NCBI GenBank assembly: GCA_963841995.1 | Contig: CAWJEX010000007.1 | Coordinates: 1 to 64,000, forward strand | From: DATDPM01 sp963841995 | GTDB taxonomy: Bacteria > Pseudomonadota > Alphaproteobacteria > DATDPM01 | DNA length: 64,000 nt | Direction: 5' to 3' | In this document: positions 1 through 8,974 of the stretch, one piece after another | Numbering within the stretch: the first letter of the stretch is position 1 | Layout of the letters: each line of letters starts with the position of its first letter | Position numbers and translations under genes: made by a program | The notes under the pieces: generated by a model | The model's database searches: none | What the model saw: the letters and a program-made list of their open reading frames with translations, nothing else | Told to the model about the DNA's origin: nothing

Positions 1-176
1 ATCGAATCGATGGCGGTGCGAAGATTTTGGCCTTCCTGAATGAAGATCGGCCAAATCAAATCGTCGGCGGCGAGCTTGTTTTCCGCCACCAGCCGCCGCG
101 ACCATTCGGCCATTCGGTTGCGCCGCAGGCGGGTACGGGGAAAGCGGCCCAAGGGATTGGGAAAATCCTGGCTCAC
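1..176 (-). CDS. hemB: Delta-aminolevulinic acid dehydratase (porphobilinogen synthase), N-terminal part
   Basis: HemB condenses two 5-aminolevulinate molecules to porphobilinogen in cytoplasmic tetrapyrrole synthesis. Only the first 58 or so codons are present; the gene runs off the left edge. Reading the minus strand from a GTG at 176 gives an N-terminus with FPRTRLRRNR, then WSRRLVAEN, then DDLIWPIFIQEG, the typical HemB opening (arginine-rich segment followed by the first barrel strand). An AAAGGTGA ribosome binding site lies about 8 bases upstream and supports the GTG start. It begins 30 bases after the metY stop on the same strand, so the two may be co-transcribed. The catalytic lysines and metal site lie outside the window. 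Family assignment is confident from these N-terminal motifs. Confidence 0.85.
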   Translation of the reverse strand, partial: MSQDFPNPLGRFPRTRLRRNRMAEWSRRLVAENKLAADDLIWPIFIQEGQNLRTAIDS

Positions 177-206
177 TGTATCAAATCACCTTTGCCGCAA
201 AAAACG

Positions 207-1499
207 TTAGGCCGCCGCGAGCGCTTGCTTGAGATCGGCCAGGATATCGTCGATGTGTTCGATGCCGACGGACAGACGCACATAGCCTTCCGTGACGCCG
301 GTGGCTAGCTGTTCTTCCGGGCCTAGTTGCGAATGCGTCGTGCTCGACGGATGAATGGCGAGGCTTCGCGCATCGCCGATATTGGCGACATGATAGAACA
401 TTTGGAGCGAATCGATGAAGCGCCGTCCCGCGTCCCGCCCGCCCTTGAGTTCGAATCCGACCAGCCCGCCGTAACCGCCCTTCAGATAAGCGTCGGCGCG
501 GCGTTTGCTCTCGCCGGTCATCAGACTTGGGAAAATGACATTCGTGACTTTCGGATTCTTGGTCAGGAAGGCGGCGACCTTTTCCGCGTTCTCGCAATGC
601 TGGCGCATGCGAAGCGGCAAGGTCTCCAATCCCTGAATAAACAGGAAGGCGTTGAACGGACTCATCGCGGCACCGATGTCGCGCAGCAACGTCACCCGCG
701 CCTTGATGATGTAAGCAATCGGTCCCAGCGGTTTCACCGCTTCCGTCCAAACCGCGCCGTGGTAACTGGGATCGGGCTGGGTGAGCATCGGGAAACGCGC
801 ACCGTGAGCTTCCCAATCGAAATTGCCGCCGTCGACCATGACGCCGCCGATGGACGTGCCATGCCCGCCGATATATTTGGTGGTCGAATAGACGATCACG
901 GCGGCACCGTGCTCGAACGGCCGGCACAAAATCGGCGTCGCGGTGTTGTCCATGATGAGCGGTATGCCGAGCTTGCGGCCGATCTCAGCCACTTCCTTGA
1001 TGGGAAAAACGGCGAGCTTCGGGTTCGGCAAGGTCTCGGCGTAATAGCAGCGGGTGCGGGAATCGGTCACCTTCGCAAAGGCCTGCGGATCCTTCGGATC
1101 GACGAAGCGGCACTCGATTCCCATGGTCTTCAAGGTGTTCGCAAAAAGGTTCCACGTCCCGCCGTAAAGGTCTGTGGAGCTTACGAAGTTGTCGCCGGCC
1201 TGGCAGATGTTCTGGACCGCCATCAGGGATGCCGCCTGGCCCGAGCTGACAGCGAGCGCCGCCGCCCCGCCTTCCAGCGCCGTTAGGCGCTCTTCGAGCA
1301 CGGCGTTCGTCGGATTCATGATCCGCGTGTAAATGTTCCCGAGCTCTCTGAGCGCGAACAGATTGGAGGCGTTTTCGGTGCTTTTGAACTGGTAAGAGGT
1401 GGTCTGATAGATCGGGACGGCCACCGCATTGGTCGCTTCGTCGCGGCGGTAACCCGCATGAAGCACGATGGTTTCCGGGTTCTTGCTGGTGGTCGGCAT
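207..1499 (-). CDS. metY: O-acetylhomoserine sulfhydrylase (O-acetylhomoserine aminocarboxypropyltransferase)
   Basis: PLP enzyme of the Cys/Met metabolism fold that makes homocysteine from O-acetylhomoserine and sulfide in methionine synthesis. The 430-residue product has the family layout: an N-terminal ETIVLHAGYRRDEAT segment, SSGQAASLMAV for cofactor phosphate contact, LYGGTWNLF, the MDNTAT aspartate motif, and the Schiff-base lysine in YSTTKYIGGHG. Length is normal for MetY, which has a longer middle than MetB or MetC; a second, shorter family member (metC) is at the far end of the window. ATG start at 1499 follows a GGGGGAGG-type ribosome binding site. Divergent to the ldtR-like regulator; hemB follows downstream. 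Confidence 0.93.
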   Translation of the reverse strand: MPTTSKNPETIVLHAGYRRDEATNAVAVPIYQTTSYQFKSTENASNLFALRELGNIYTRIMNPTNAVLEERLTALEGGAAALAVSSGQAASLMAVQNICQAGDNFVSSTDLYGGTWNLFANTLKTMGIECRFVDPKDPQAFAKVTDSRTRCYYAETLPNPKLAVFPIKEVAEIGRKLGIPLIMDNTATPILCRPFEHGAAVIVYSTTKYIGGHGTSIGGVMVDGGNFDWEAHGARFPMLTQPDPSYHGAVWTEAVKPLGPIAYIIKARVTLLRDIGAAMSPFNAFLFIQGLETLPLRMRQHCENAEKVAAFLTKNPKVTNVIFPSLMTGESKRRADAYLKGGYGGLVGFELKGGRDAGRRFIDSLQMFYHVANIGDARSLAIHPSSTTHSQLGPEEQLATGVTEGYVRLSVGIEHIDDILADLKQALAAA

Positions 1500-1750
1500 G
1501 TTTCCTCCCCCTTAAAACCGCGATATGGCCCGGTCGATACCGTTGTCCGCGGTCGTCCCGATGCTTCTGAAGACCATAGCCTGCAGAACGGTATAACACT
1601 TTGCGTCTAACAGAAGAACAGGCCGGAGAACCAGGGTTTTAGGTGTCTCCGCGCTCCGGTTTGGCCTCAAAAATACCCGCTCAAGTATAGGGATTGTTAA
1701 CCTTCACCCCCTAGCATGATAGGAGGCAACTAAGGTTTGCGAGGGGCGCC
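1500..1750. promoter_or_regulatory. Divergent intergenic region between metY and the LdtR-like regulator
   Basis: This 250-base gap must hold the promoters for metY (leftward) and the regulator (rightward). A short inverted repeat CCTA-GCATGA-TAGG at 1710-1723 lies about 30 bases before the regulator's GTG start and could be an autoregulatory operator, but nothing beyond position supports that. I looked for a SAM-II type riboswitch in front of metY, as occurs in some alphaproteobacteria, and did not recognise one. No confident -35/-10 pair was found. Confidence 0.3.
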
Positions 1751-2234
1751 GTGGAAAAGGGTTATCTCGAAGTCATCGGTTTGATTGAGCGGCTCCACCG
1801 CCAGTTTTTGGAAGTGGTGAAGGCCGAGCTCGATCACCTGGGGATTCAGGACATCAACAACGTCCAGGCCCTGATCCTGTACAATATCGCCGCGGAAGAG
1901 GTGACGGTGGGTGAATTGACCTATCGTGGCTACTATCTCGGCTCGAATGTCTCCTACAACCTCAAGAAAATGGTGGAAACCGGCTATCTGGAGCAAGAGC
2001 GCTCGAACTCACGACCGGCGCACGGTCCGGGTGAAGCTTTCGGAAAAGGGCAAGGCCCTGCGCGAAAAGATCGCGGCCATGTTCTCCCGCCATGCCGGTA
2101 AGCTCAGCGACGGTGCCTTGGCGCCGGCGCGGGTGACATCCGCCAATAAATCCCTGTGGGCTTTGGGCCGGTTCTGGAACGAAATCCTGAACAGCCCGGC
2201 GCGCACCGGCGAGGACGTCAGGCTCCGCGCCTAG
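1751..2234 (+). pseudogene. LdtR-like MarR-family transcriptional regulator, frameshifted
   Basis: Winged-helix DNA-binding protein of about 160 residues. The first frame (GTG at 1751) encodes LIERLHRQFLEVV, NNVQALILYNI and the recognition segment RGYYLGSNVSYNLKK, which resembles the LdtR group of MarR regulators. After QERSN (about 2006) the frame goes wrong. The matching continuation THDRRTVRVKLSEKG is read one base over, up to the stop at 2232-2234. Removing one base among 2006-2009 restores the expected wing S-N-H-D-R-R, so this looks like a single-base insertion. LdtR proteins studied elsewhere act on L,D-transpeptidase genes; the target here is unknown. The gene may be intact in the organism if the extra base is a sequencing error. 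Confidence 0.8.
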
Positions 2235-2260
2235 CGGCCTCGAAACGCATCGAAAAAATT

Positions 2261-2298
2261 AACGCCGGGCGGTCCAACCGTCCGGCGTTCGTATTTTT
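2261..2298 (+). terminator. Rho-independent terminator after the LdtR-like gene
   Basis: A 13-bp stem, AACGCCGGGCGGT pairing with ACCGTCCGGCGTT (one G-U pair) around a CCA loop, is followed by CGTATTTTT. It lies 26 bases after the regulator stop and separates that gene from the biotin operon. Confidence 0.75.
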
Positions 2299-2379
2299 GC
2301 GGTTCCCCGGCGTTGACATCGGGCGGCGTTGGCAAGACAAACTAGCCGTCTTGGCCCAGTTGGCCCGATACTCCTGTCG

Positions 2380-3576
2380 ATGTTCGACTTCGATTACGGC
2401 CGCTTTTGCGACCGCCTTGCCGGTTTGGGCAGGCGGCGGCGGGAGCGTGTGTTCGGTCGCACGGACGGCAGTCAAATCGACACTGAAAAGGGCCCGCTCG
2501 TCAATTTTTCCTCGAACGATTATTTGGGTCTCTCGCACCACCCCGAGGTGATCCGCCGCGCCCAGCAATTTACCGGCGAATGGGGGGCGGGAGCGGGCGC
2601 CTCGCGGCTGGTTTGCGGCACCCTGGAAATCCATCGCACGGTTGAGGAGAAGCTCGCCCGCGGCAAGGGCAGCGAGGCGGCGCTGGTTCTCGCTTCCGGC
2701 TATCAGGCCAATGTATCGGTATTGGCGGCGTTGCTCAATCCGAAGGTGCTGGGCACCGAGCCGCTGGTGCTATGCGACCGGCTGAATCATGCCAGCATCC
2801 ACGACGGCTGCCGGATCGCCGGGGTGCGCGAAACCCGTTATCGCCACAACGACCTCGATCATCTGGAAGAACTCCTGGCGGCCAAGCGGCAACCCGGCCA
2901 GCCCTGTTTCATCCTGTCGGAAACCGTCTTCAGCATGGATGGCGATCGCGCCGATGTCGGAAAGCTGATCGATATCACCAAACGCTTCGACGCTTTCCTC
3001 TATCTCGACGAAGCCCATGCGACGGGGGTCCTGGGCCGGGGCGGATTCGGGCTTTCGGCGGATTTCCCCGGGCAAGTCGATTTGGCAATGGGCACGTTCA
3101 GCAAGGCTTTGGGGAGCTTTGGCGCCTACGTCGCCTGTTCCGCGACCCTCCGTGACTTTCTGGTCAATCGCTGCGGCGGCTACATCTATTCGACGGCGTT
3201 GCCGCCGCCGGTTTTGGGTGCTATCGACGCCGCCCTCGACCTCTTGCCGGGATTGAAATCGACGCGCCAGGAACTCCAGGCCAGCGCCGCCAATCTCCGC
3301 CGAGCCTGGACGAGCCTCGATTGCGGCGCGTCTTCGACCCAAATCGTCCCCGTCATTGTTGGCGCCGAAGACGCCGCCCTCGATCTCGCCCGTAAATTGG
3401 AAGACGAAGGAATTCTGGGTGTCGCGATCCGGTCGCCGACCGTGCCGCCGGGAACCGCCCGGCTGCGGTTCTCGCTGACCGCTGCGCACGAGCCCGCCGA
3501 TATTGCTCGGCTGGTCGAAGCGTTGCCGCGGCTCATTGCTGCGGCCCCATCGCAGCGTCGTGAGGCAAGCAGATGA
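2380..3576 (+). CDS. bioF: 8-amino-7-oxononanoate synthase
   Basis: PLP-dependent alpha-oxoamine synthase that joins pimeloyl-ACP and L-alanine to form KAPA, the first step of biotin ring assembly. The 398-residue protein shows NFSSNDYLGLS, the glycine-rich GAGASRLVCGT, LDEAHATGVLG, and the Schiff-base lysine near residue 242 in TFSKALGSFGAYVA. An in-frame TTG exists further upstream (2329), but the ATG at 2380 gives a normal N-terminus (MFDFDYGRF) and is preferred. First gene of a five-gene biotin operon; its TGA overlaps the next ATG. A TTGACA hexamer at 2313-2318 could be the -35 element, but no good -10 follows at the usual spacing. Confidence 0.95.
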   Translation: MFDFDYGRFCDRLAGLGRRRRERVFGRTDGSQIDTEKGPLVNFSSNDYLGLSHHPEVIRRAQQFTGEWGAGAGASRLVCGTLEIHRTVEEKLARGKGSEAALVLASGYQANVSVLAALLNPKVLGTEPLVLCDRLNHASIHDGCRIAGVRETRYRHNDLDHLEELLAAKRQPGQPCFILSETVFSMDGDRADVGKLIDITKRFDAFLYLDEAHATGVLGRGGFGLSADFPGQVDLAMGTFSKALGSFGAYVACSATLRDFLVNRCGGYIYSTALPPPVLGAIDAALDLLPGLKSTRQELQASAANLRRAWTSLDCGASSTQIVPVIVGAEDAALDLARKLEDEGILGVAIRSPTVPPGTARLRFSLTAAHEPADIARLVEALPRLIAAAPSQRREASR

Positions 3577-4220
3577 CGCATCTCGTTTTTGTCCATGGCT
3601 GGGGCTTCGATTCGTCCCTCTGGGACAAGGTCATCGACGAACTGCCGGATTTCGAATGCGAGGCGGTGGATTTCGGATTTTCCGGCCATCCAAAATTGCC
3701 GAATCCGAATGGCGCCGAACCCGTGATCGCCATTGGCCATTCGCTGGGATTTTTGTGGCTGCTGCACGAACGCCCCGTTGCCTGGCGCGCCCTGGTCAGC
3801 ATCGGCGGCATGCCGCGCTTTACCAAGGCCGCCGATTATCGCTTCGGTGTCGATGGCCGGATCCTGGATGCGACGATTGCCCGGTTCGAAAAAGAACCGG
3901 CTGAAACGCTCTCCGATTTCATCGGTTATTGCGGCTGCGCCCGCGCGGTGAACGGCATCGATCGGGCCAGGCTTGGGGAAGCGCTCCGCTGGCTCAAGGA
4001 ATGGGATGCCCGCGGGAAACTTGCCGAGGACTCGTCGCCGCTGCTGGCGCTTTTTGCGGACAATGACGCCATCGTCCCGAAAGAATTAAGCGAAGATATT
4101 TTTGGACATCGTCACAATACGAAGCGTGCCGTCCGCCCCGACGGCGGGCATGCCTTGCCACTGACCGAACCCCGTTGGTGCGCCACCGCCATTCGTGAAT
4201 TCGTGGAGAGCTTGCCGTGA
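3573..4220 (+). CDS. bioH: BioH-like alpha/beta hydrolase (probable pimeloyl-ACP methyl ester esterase)
   Basis: Within the biotin operon the expected role is to demethylate pimeloyl-ACP methyl ester and release pimeloyl-ACP for BioF. The 215-residue product has an alpha/beta hydrolase layout: oxyanion segment VHGWGFDSSLW (7-17), nucleophile elbow GHSLG with Ser57, an acid in FADNDAIVP (Asp163 or Asp165) and His193 in GGHALP. It is shorter than E. coli BioH, with a reduced cap, so the symbol is assigned from fold plus context; it could equally be a distinct BioH replacement such as BioG or BioJ. ATGA overlap with bioF and GTGA overlap with bioC indicate translational coupling. Confidence 0.78.
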   Translation: MTHLVFVHGWGFDSSLWDKVIDELPDFECEAVDFGFSGHPKLPNPNGAEPVIAIGHSLGFLWLLHERPVAWRALVSIGGMPRFTKAADYRFGVDGRILDATIARFEKEPAETLSDFIGYCGCARAVNGIDRARLGEALRWLKEWDARGKLAEDSSPLLALFADNDAIVPKELSEDIFGHRHNTKRAVRPDGGHALPLTEPRWCATAIREFVESLP

Positions 4221-5050
4221 AGGCTGCCCGGATCGCGAAGCCTACAGCCCCGGTGGAAGCGCGAAAATCCGCGATCGCGCGTTCCTTCGATGCAGCCGCT
4301 TCCACTTACGATTCCCATGCCCCGGTGCAAAGGCGGGCGGCGCGGGAGCTTGCCAAGCGCATCGCCAACATACAGATTCCGGGACGGGCCAAGATTCTCG
4401 AGATCGGCTGCGGCACCGGTTTTCTGAGCACGGCACTTTGCAAGCGCTTCGGCGCGGCCAATTGCCTGTTCACCGATTTGGCCCCGGCCATGACCCGCCG
4501 CTGCGGCGTGAAACTGGCCCGGCGAGGCAAAGTATCCCTCGCGGTGATGGATGGCGAATTGCCGGCAGTAGGCCCGGTATTCGATCTGGTCGCTTCCAGT
4601 TTCGCCTTCCAATGGTTCTTCGATCTTCCCTCCGCAATTTCCGGATTGGCGGCGTGCTTGAGACCGGGCGGAAGCTTGGCCTTCGCTACCTTGGGCAAGG
4701 AGAGCCTCGCCGAATGGCGCGAATTGCATGACCGGGCCGGTTTGGCCTTTGCTGGATTGACGGTTCCCGGCCATGCAGAGTTGCTCCAGATCGCGCAGCG
4801 CGCCGGGCTGGTCGGGTCGATCAGCGAGGAGAAAATCAAGCGCCGCTATCGAAGCGCCCTCGCATTCCTTCAGGAACTCAAATCCCTTGGCGCCACGGCA
4901 CCGACCGGGCGGGCGCCGGGAGCTGCGCAATTGCGCAGCTTGCTGCGCCAAGCGGAGGATGGTTTCACGGTCACCTATCACGTGCTCTATGCCTGCCTTG
5001 CCGCCCCTGGTGCAGTCGGCCCCGGCGTCTTTGGGTCAGGCGCCGAATGA
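4217..5050 (+). CDS. bioC: Malonyl-ACP O-methyltransferase
   Basis: SAM-dependent methyltransferase that caps malonyl-ACP as its methyl ester so that fatty-acid synthesis can build the pimeloyl chain for biotin. The 277-residue product begins at a GTG overlapping the previous stop. It has an ARSFDAAASTYDSHAPVQ entry helix, the SAM-binding motif ILEIGCGTGFLS, an acidic motif II at LFTDLAP, and the FAFQWFFDLPSAI segment typical of BioC. Fourth-position overlap with bioD (ATGA) keeps it coupled. Assignment is strong from motifs and context. Confidence 0.93.
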   Translation: MKAARIAKPTAPVEARKSAIARSFDAAASTYDSHAPVQRRAARELAKRIANIQIPGRAKILEIGCGTGFLSTALCKRFGAANCLFTDLAPAMTRRCGVKLARRGKVSLAVMDGELPAVGPVFDLVASSFAFQWFFDLPSAISGLAACLRPGGSLAFATLGKESLAEWRELHDRAGLAFAGLTVPGHAELLQIAQRAGLVGSISEEKIKRRYRSALAFLQELKSLGATAPTGRAPGAAQLRSLLRQAEDGFTVTYHVLYACLAAPGAVGPGVFGSGAE

Positions 5051-5685
5051 CCGGTTATTTCGTCACCGGAACCGACACCGATGTCGGCAAGACCGTGGTT
5101 TGCAGCTGGCTCGTGCTGGCCCTCGACGGCGAGTACTGGAAACCGGTGCAAGCCGGCCTCGATGGCGAAACCGACGAAGCCGTGGTGCGGCGATTGACCG
5201 GTCTGCCTAGCGACCGGTTTCACGAATCGGATTATCGATTGGAAGCCGCATTGTCGCCCCATGAGGCGGCCCGCCGCGAGGGCATCGCCATCGACATGAA
5301 TCGCCTATCGCTTCCGCCGCATCGCCGGCCTCTGATCGTCGAAGGTGCGGGCGGCTTGCTGGTGCCGCTGAACGGCGAGAGCTTCGTCGCCGATCTTATC
5401 ATCAAGCTCGGCCTTCCGGTCATTCTGGTGGCGCGCTCGCAGATCGGTACGATCAATCACACCCTGCTAAGCTTGGAAGCGTTGCGGGCGCGGCAAATCG
5501 ATGTCGCCGGCGTCGTCATCAACGGCCCAGCCAATCCCGCCAATCGCGACGCCGTGGCGAATTTCGGGCGCATTCCGATCATTGCCGAACTTCCGGTTTT
5601 CGAACCGCTCAATCGCGCCAGCGTGGCTCAGGCGGCGCGGCGCATCAAACCGGCGTTGCCGACCAAAGTCGCCGCCGCGTCATGA
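5047..5685 (+). CDS. bioD: Dethiobiotin synthetase
   Basis: ATP-dependent carboxylase that closes the ureido ring of DAPA to give dethiobiotin. The 212-residue product opens with the P-loop GTDTDVGKTVV (residues 8-18), has the substrate segment WKPVQAGLDGETDE, the EGAGGLLVPLN motif and the late LVARSQIGTINHTLL region. Length is normal. Start and stop overlap neighbours by four bases each (ATGA), as for the rest of the operon. Confidence 0.95.
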   Translation: MTGYFVTGTDTDVGKTVVCSWLVLALDGEYWKPVQAGLDGETDEAVVRRLTGLPSDRFHESDYRLEAALSPHEAARREGIAIDMNRLSLPPHRRPLIVEGAGGLLVPLNGESFVADLIIKLGLPVILVARSQIGTINHTLLSLEALRARQIDVAGVVINGPANPANRDAVANFGRIPIIAELPVFEPLNRASVAQAARRIKPALPTKVAAAS

Positions 5686-7010
5686 CGGAATTGAAAAAGA
5701 GACATAATGGGGATGCGGCGGCGCTGGATGCGCAGCATATTTGGCATCCCTATACTCAAGCCGAAACGGCGCCGGCGCCCATTGAGATCGTGGCGGGGAA
5801 GGGGGCTTGGCTTCGCGCCGCCGACGGCCGCGAATTCCTCGATCTCATTTCGTCATGGTGGGTCAATGTCCATGGCCATGCCCATCCGGCAATCGCCCAG
5901 GCCATTTCGCGGCAAGCCGCAACCCTCGAGCACGTGATCTTCGCCGATTTCACCCATCGCCCTGCGGCCGAGCTTTCGGCGCGGTTGTGCGCGATCGCAC
6001 CCGAAGGCCTTTCCCGCGTGTTTTTTTCCGATAACGGTTCGACCGCGGTCGAAGTCGCACTCAAGATCGCCGTGCAGTATTGGCGCAATCGAGGGAATCC
6101 GGAGCGCAATGGATTTCTGTCGTTCGCCGGCGGCTATCACGGCGACACGGTGGGGGCGATGTCCGTCGGCGCTCAATCCGGTTTCTTCGCGCCTTTTTCC
6201 GATTTGATGTTCAAAGCCGATTTTCTGCCCTTTCCCGACACCTGTGACGGCGACAACGAAGCGTCCGAAAAGGAGCGCGCGGCGCTGGAGGCGTTGAACG
6301 CGCATCTCGACAATCATGAGGCGGAGACCGCCGCCATCATCGTGGAGCCTTTGATCCAAGGTGCGGGCGGCATGCGCATGTGCCGCGCCGAATTTTTGAG
6401 CAAGCTCATCGAGGCCGCGCGCGCGCGAGGCGTGCTGGTCATTTTCGACGAGGTCATGACCGGGTTCGGGCGAACCGGCGAGTTGTTCGCGTCAACGACC
6501 GCTGGCGTATCGCCGGACATGATGTGCCTTTCAAAGGGTCTGACCGGCGGGTTTCTCCCCATGGGGGCGACACTTTGCCGGGAAGCGATCTTCGACGCTT
6601 TCCGCGGCAATGGCTTCGACAAAGCCTTTGCCCACGGCCATTCCTACACGGCCAATCCCTTGGGCTGCGCGGCAGCGCTGGCGTCTCTCGATCTTTTTGC
6701 AAGCGGCGCATGGCGGGCCCGGGCAAAGACGATCAATGCCAAGCATCGCGCTTTTCTGGACGGCCTTGCGGGACACCCGCGCGTGCGCCGCCCGCGTTTG
6801 ACGGGCACCGTCGCCGCCTTCGATGTCGCTTCTTCGGATAGCGGCTATCAAGCGGCCGTAGGTCCGAAGCTGAAACAGGAGTTTCTCGACCGCTTCATGC
6901 TGCTTCGTCCGCTCGGCAACGTTGTCTATTTGATGCCGCCTTATTGCATCGAAGACGCGGATCTCGACCGCGCCTATGACGCGGTGCGCGACGTTCTCAA
7001 TCTGATCTGA
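5682..7010 (+). CDS. bioA: Adenosylmethionine--8-amino-7-oxononanoate aminotransferase (DAPA synthase)
   Basis: Class III PLP aminotransferase converting KAPA to DAPA with SAM as amino donor. The 442-residue product contains HIWHPYTQ (the SAM/KAPA pocket near the N-terminus), SSWWVNVHGH, FFSDNGSTAVEVALK, IVEPLIQGAGGMRM, FDEVMTGFGRTG and the Schiff-base lysine near residue 285 in CLSKGLTGGFLPMG. Last gene of bioF-bioH-bioC-bioD-bioA; the biotin synthase bioB is not in this window and must lie elsewhere. It converges on the kinase gene with a 4-base gap and no obvious terminator. Confidence 0.95.
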   Translation: MTELKKRHNGDAAALDAQHIWHPYTQAETAPAPIEIVAGKGAWLRAADGREFLDLISSWWVNVHGHAHPAIAQAISRQAATLEHVIFADFTHRPAAELSARLCAIAPEGLSRVFFSDNGSTAVEVALKIAVQYWRNRGNPERNGFLSFAGGYHGDTVGAMSVGAQSGFFAPFSDLMFKADFLPFPDTCDGDNEASEKERAALEALNAHLDNHEAETAAIIVEPLIQGAGGMRMCRAEFLSKLIEAARARGVLVIFDEVMTGFGRTGELFASTTAGVSPDMMCLSKGLTGGFLPMGATLCREAIFDAFRGNGFDKAFAHGHSYTANPLGCAAALASLDLFASGAWRARAKTINAKHRAFLDGLAGHPRVRRPRLTGTVAAFDVASSDSGYQAAVGPKLKQEFLDRFMLLRPLGNVVYLMPPYCIEDADLDRAYDAVRDVLNLI

Positions 7011-7014
7011 GAAT

Positions 7015-8464
7015 CTAGGACGAAGCTTGGCGGGATATCGCGGGCCGAGCCACGACACGCTCGGGCGGCAGCCTTACGACGGCCGTCGTCCCGACGCCAA
7101 GTTGACTTTCGAGCTTGAACGTTCCGCCATGGGCCTCGGCCAGTGAATTGACGAGCGGAAGGCCAAGGCCGGTGCCCCGCTGATGCCGGGTCACCGCATT
7201 GTCGGCCTGGCCGAACGCCGTCATCACCACCGGGATGTCGTCGGGCGCAATTCCGATGCCGGTATCGCGCACCGCAAGCACGATGCAACCGTCGCGGTCC
7301 TGATAGGATTCGATGCTGATCGTCCCGCCTGCCGGCGTGAACTTGACGGCGTTCGACAGCAAATTGAGCATGATCTGCTTCATCATCCGCGCGTCCGCCC
7401 GCAGCCAGGGCAAATCCTGCGGCACATTGTCTTCAAAACGCAAGCCGCTCGATCGGGTATCGTCGCGGATCAGGCGCAGGGTGCTCTCGACCACGTCGTG
7501 AAGATCGATTTCTTCCTCGCGCGGGCGCAGCTTGCCGGCCTCGGCTTTGGAAAAATCGAGAATATCGTTGATGAGATCGAGCAGAAGCACGGCGCTGCCG
7601 TGAATGTCTTCGGCGTAATCTCGATATTTCTGCGAGCCCACCGGCCCGAACATCTGATTCTTGATGATCTCCGAGAATCCGATAATCGCATTCAGCGGCG
7701 TGCGCAGCTCGTGACTTATATTCGCGAGGAAAGCCGATTTGGTGCGGTTGGCCGATTTCGGCCTCTTCCTTCGCCGCTTTCAGACTTTGCTCGGCCCGCT
7801 TGCGCTCGGTGATGTCGAAACCGGAACCGATGAAGCCCAAAAATCCGCCGTTGGCCGAAAAGCGCGGAATGCCGGTATCGAGCATCCAGCGGTATTCGCC
7901 GTCGAAGCGGCGCAGCCGGTATTCCATCTGAAACGGCTCGCGCGCGTCGACCGCCGCGCGGTAAGTGCCAAGGCAGCGCTGGCGGTCTTCGGCATGAAGA
8001 CTTTCGACCCAGTTCCGGCCGCCGACCTGGTCCCGGCTCCGGCCGGTGAATTCGAGCCATTTGCGATTGAAATAGACGCTTTTGCCTTCTTCGTCGGCCA
8101 TCCAAAGGATGTTGGGCGCGCCGTCGGCAATGGCCCGGAACTGCTCCATCGTGGCGCGGGTGTCCTCGCGGCCGCCCGGGGCGTCAACGGCAAGCACGCC
8201 CAGCACCACCGTGCCGACCGCAAGCAGGAAGGAAACCGCCAAGACGATGAGCTCGGCGGCCATTTCGGGGGAAAGCGGGTTGTGACCGAAAAGAACGCCC
8301 GCGGCATCGCGCGTTTGGGCGATGCCGAGCCCCAATACGACCACCGCAAAGAGGACGGCAAGCCAGCGCGCTTTTTGGTCAAGCCCGATCAGCAACCGGA
8401 AGGCGAAAACCGCCGCGGCGGCTTCGAGCAGGAGCGCGAGAACAAGGACGGTTGCAAAGGACAT
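7015..8464 (-). pseudogene. Membrane-bound PAS sensor histidine kinase, frameshifted
   Basis: Two-component sensor kinase. From an ATG at 8464 (AGGA ribosome site 5 bases upstream) the product has about three hydrophobic membrane segments in the first 95 residues, a PAS domain (ILWMADEEGKSVYFN through FIGSGFDITERK), a HisKA phosphoacceptor in SHELRTPLNAIIGFSE, and an HATPase domain with NLLSNAVKFTP, DTGIGI and RGTGLGL. The PAS part and the kinase part are in different frames: after AAKEEAE (about 7757) one base too many is present, and deleting one A of the AAA run (7756-7758, minus strand) joins the frames as E-S-A-N-R-T-K-S. No cognate response regulator is adjacent. Probably intact in vivo if the extra base is an error. 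Confidence 0.8.
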
Positions 8465-8632
8465 GAAAATCCTGATCAAAAATCTTGGTTTAGGTGCCGT
8501 CCGGGGACGGAGCCCAGTACCCATAATGGGCTAATCGCGGTGCCGACTAAATAGGGAAAAGTCTCAAGATTTCGTAAAACAAGGGCCAAGGACGCTTGGT
8601 TATCCTAGGTTTTCCGCCGATTCAGCCGGTGC

Positions 8633-8827
8633 TCACCGGGTCCGGCAAGCGGCGGCGGAAACTTGCCGCACCCCATCGCCCTCGCAGTCGGCAAGTGCGT
8701 TGCCGATCGCTGCTCGCAACCCCGAAAAATTATGGCTCCCGGTCCGAAATCCGATTCTTCGCGTTAGATCGAACGCCGGGTCGGCGGCGGCGATCAATGC
8801 TCCCGCAGCAACGACCAGGAAGCGCAT
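8633..8827 (-). CDS. Possible small exported protein, unknown function
   Basis: A 64-codon frame opens with MRFLVVAAGALIAAADPAF, which could be a short signal peptide or membrane anchor, followed by a soluble tail ending in SAAACRTR. A GGGAAA purine-rich stretch lies about 6 bases before the ATG. I do not recognise a family, and base composition does not clearly set it apart from non-coding sequence, so this remains tentative. Confidence 0.3.
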   Translation of the reverse strand: MRFLVVAAGALIAAADPAFDLTRRIGFRTGSHNFSGLRAAIGNALADCEGDGVRQVSAAACRTR

Positions 8828-8974
8828 GAATTTCCCTTTCCCCCTAGCCGCGCAGCCTCGCATCGCCGTTTGGGCCGTGCAAGTGACGCTTTCTGAGCAA
8901 GCCTCTGTTGCACCATAATGGCGTCGGCGCTGCGGTCTCGGGAGCGGTGCTGCGAGCCGGTGCGGGAGACGCCC

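Noticed and set aside
1500..1620. SAM-II or other SAM riboswitch in front of metY
   Set aside because: These elements are expected before met genes in this class, but I could not find the conserved pairing or loop bases on the minus strand.
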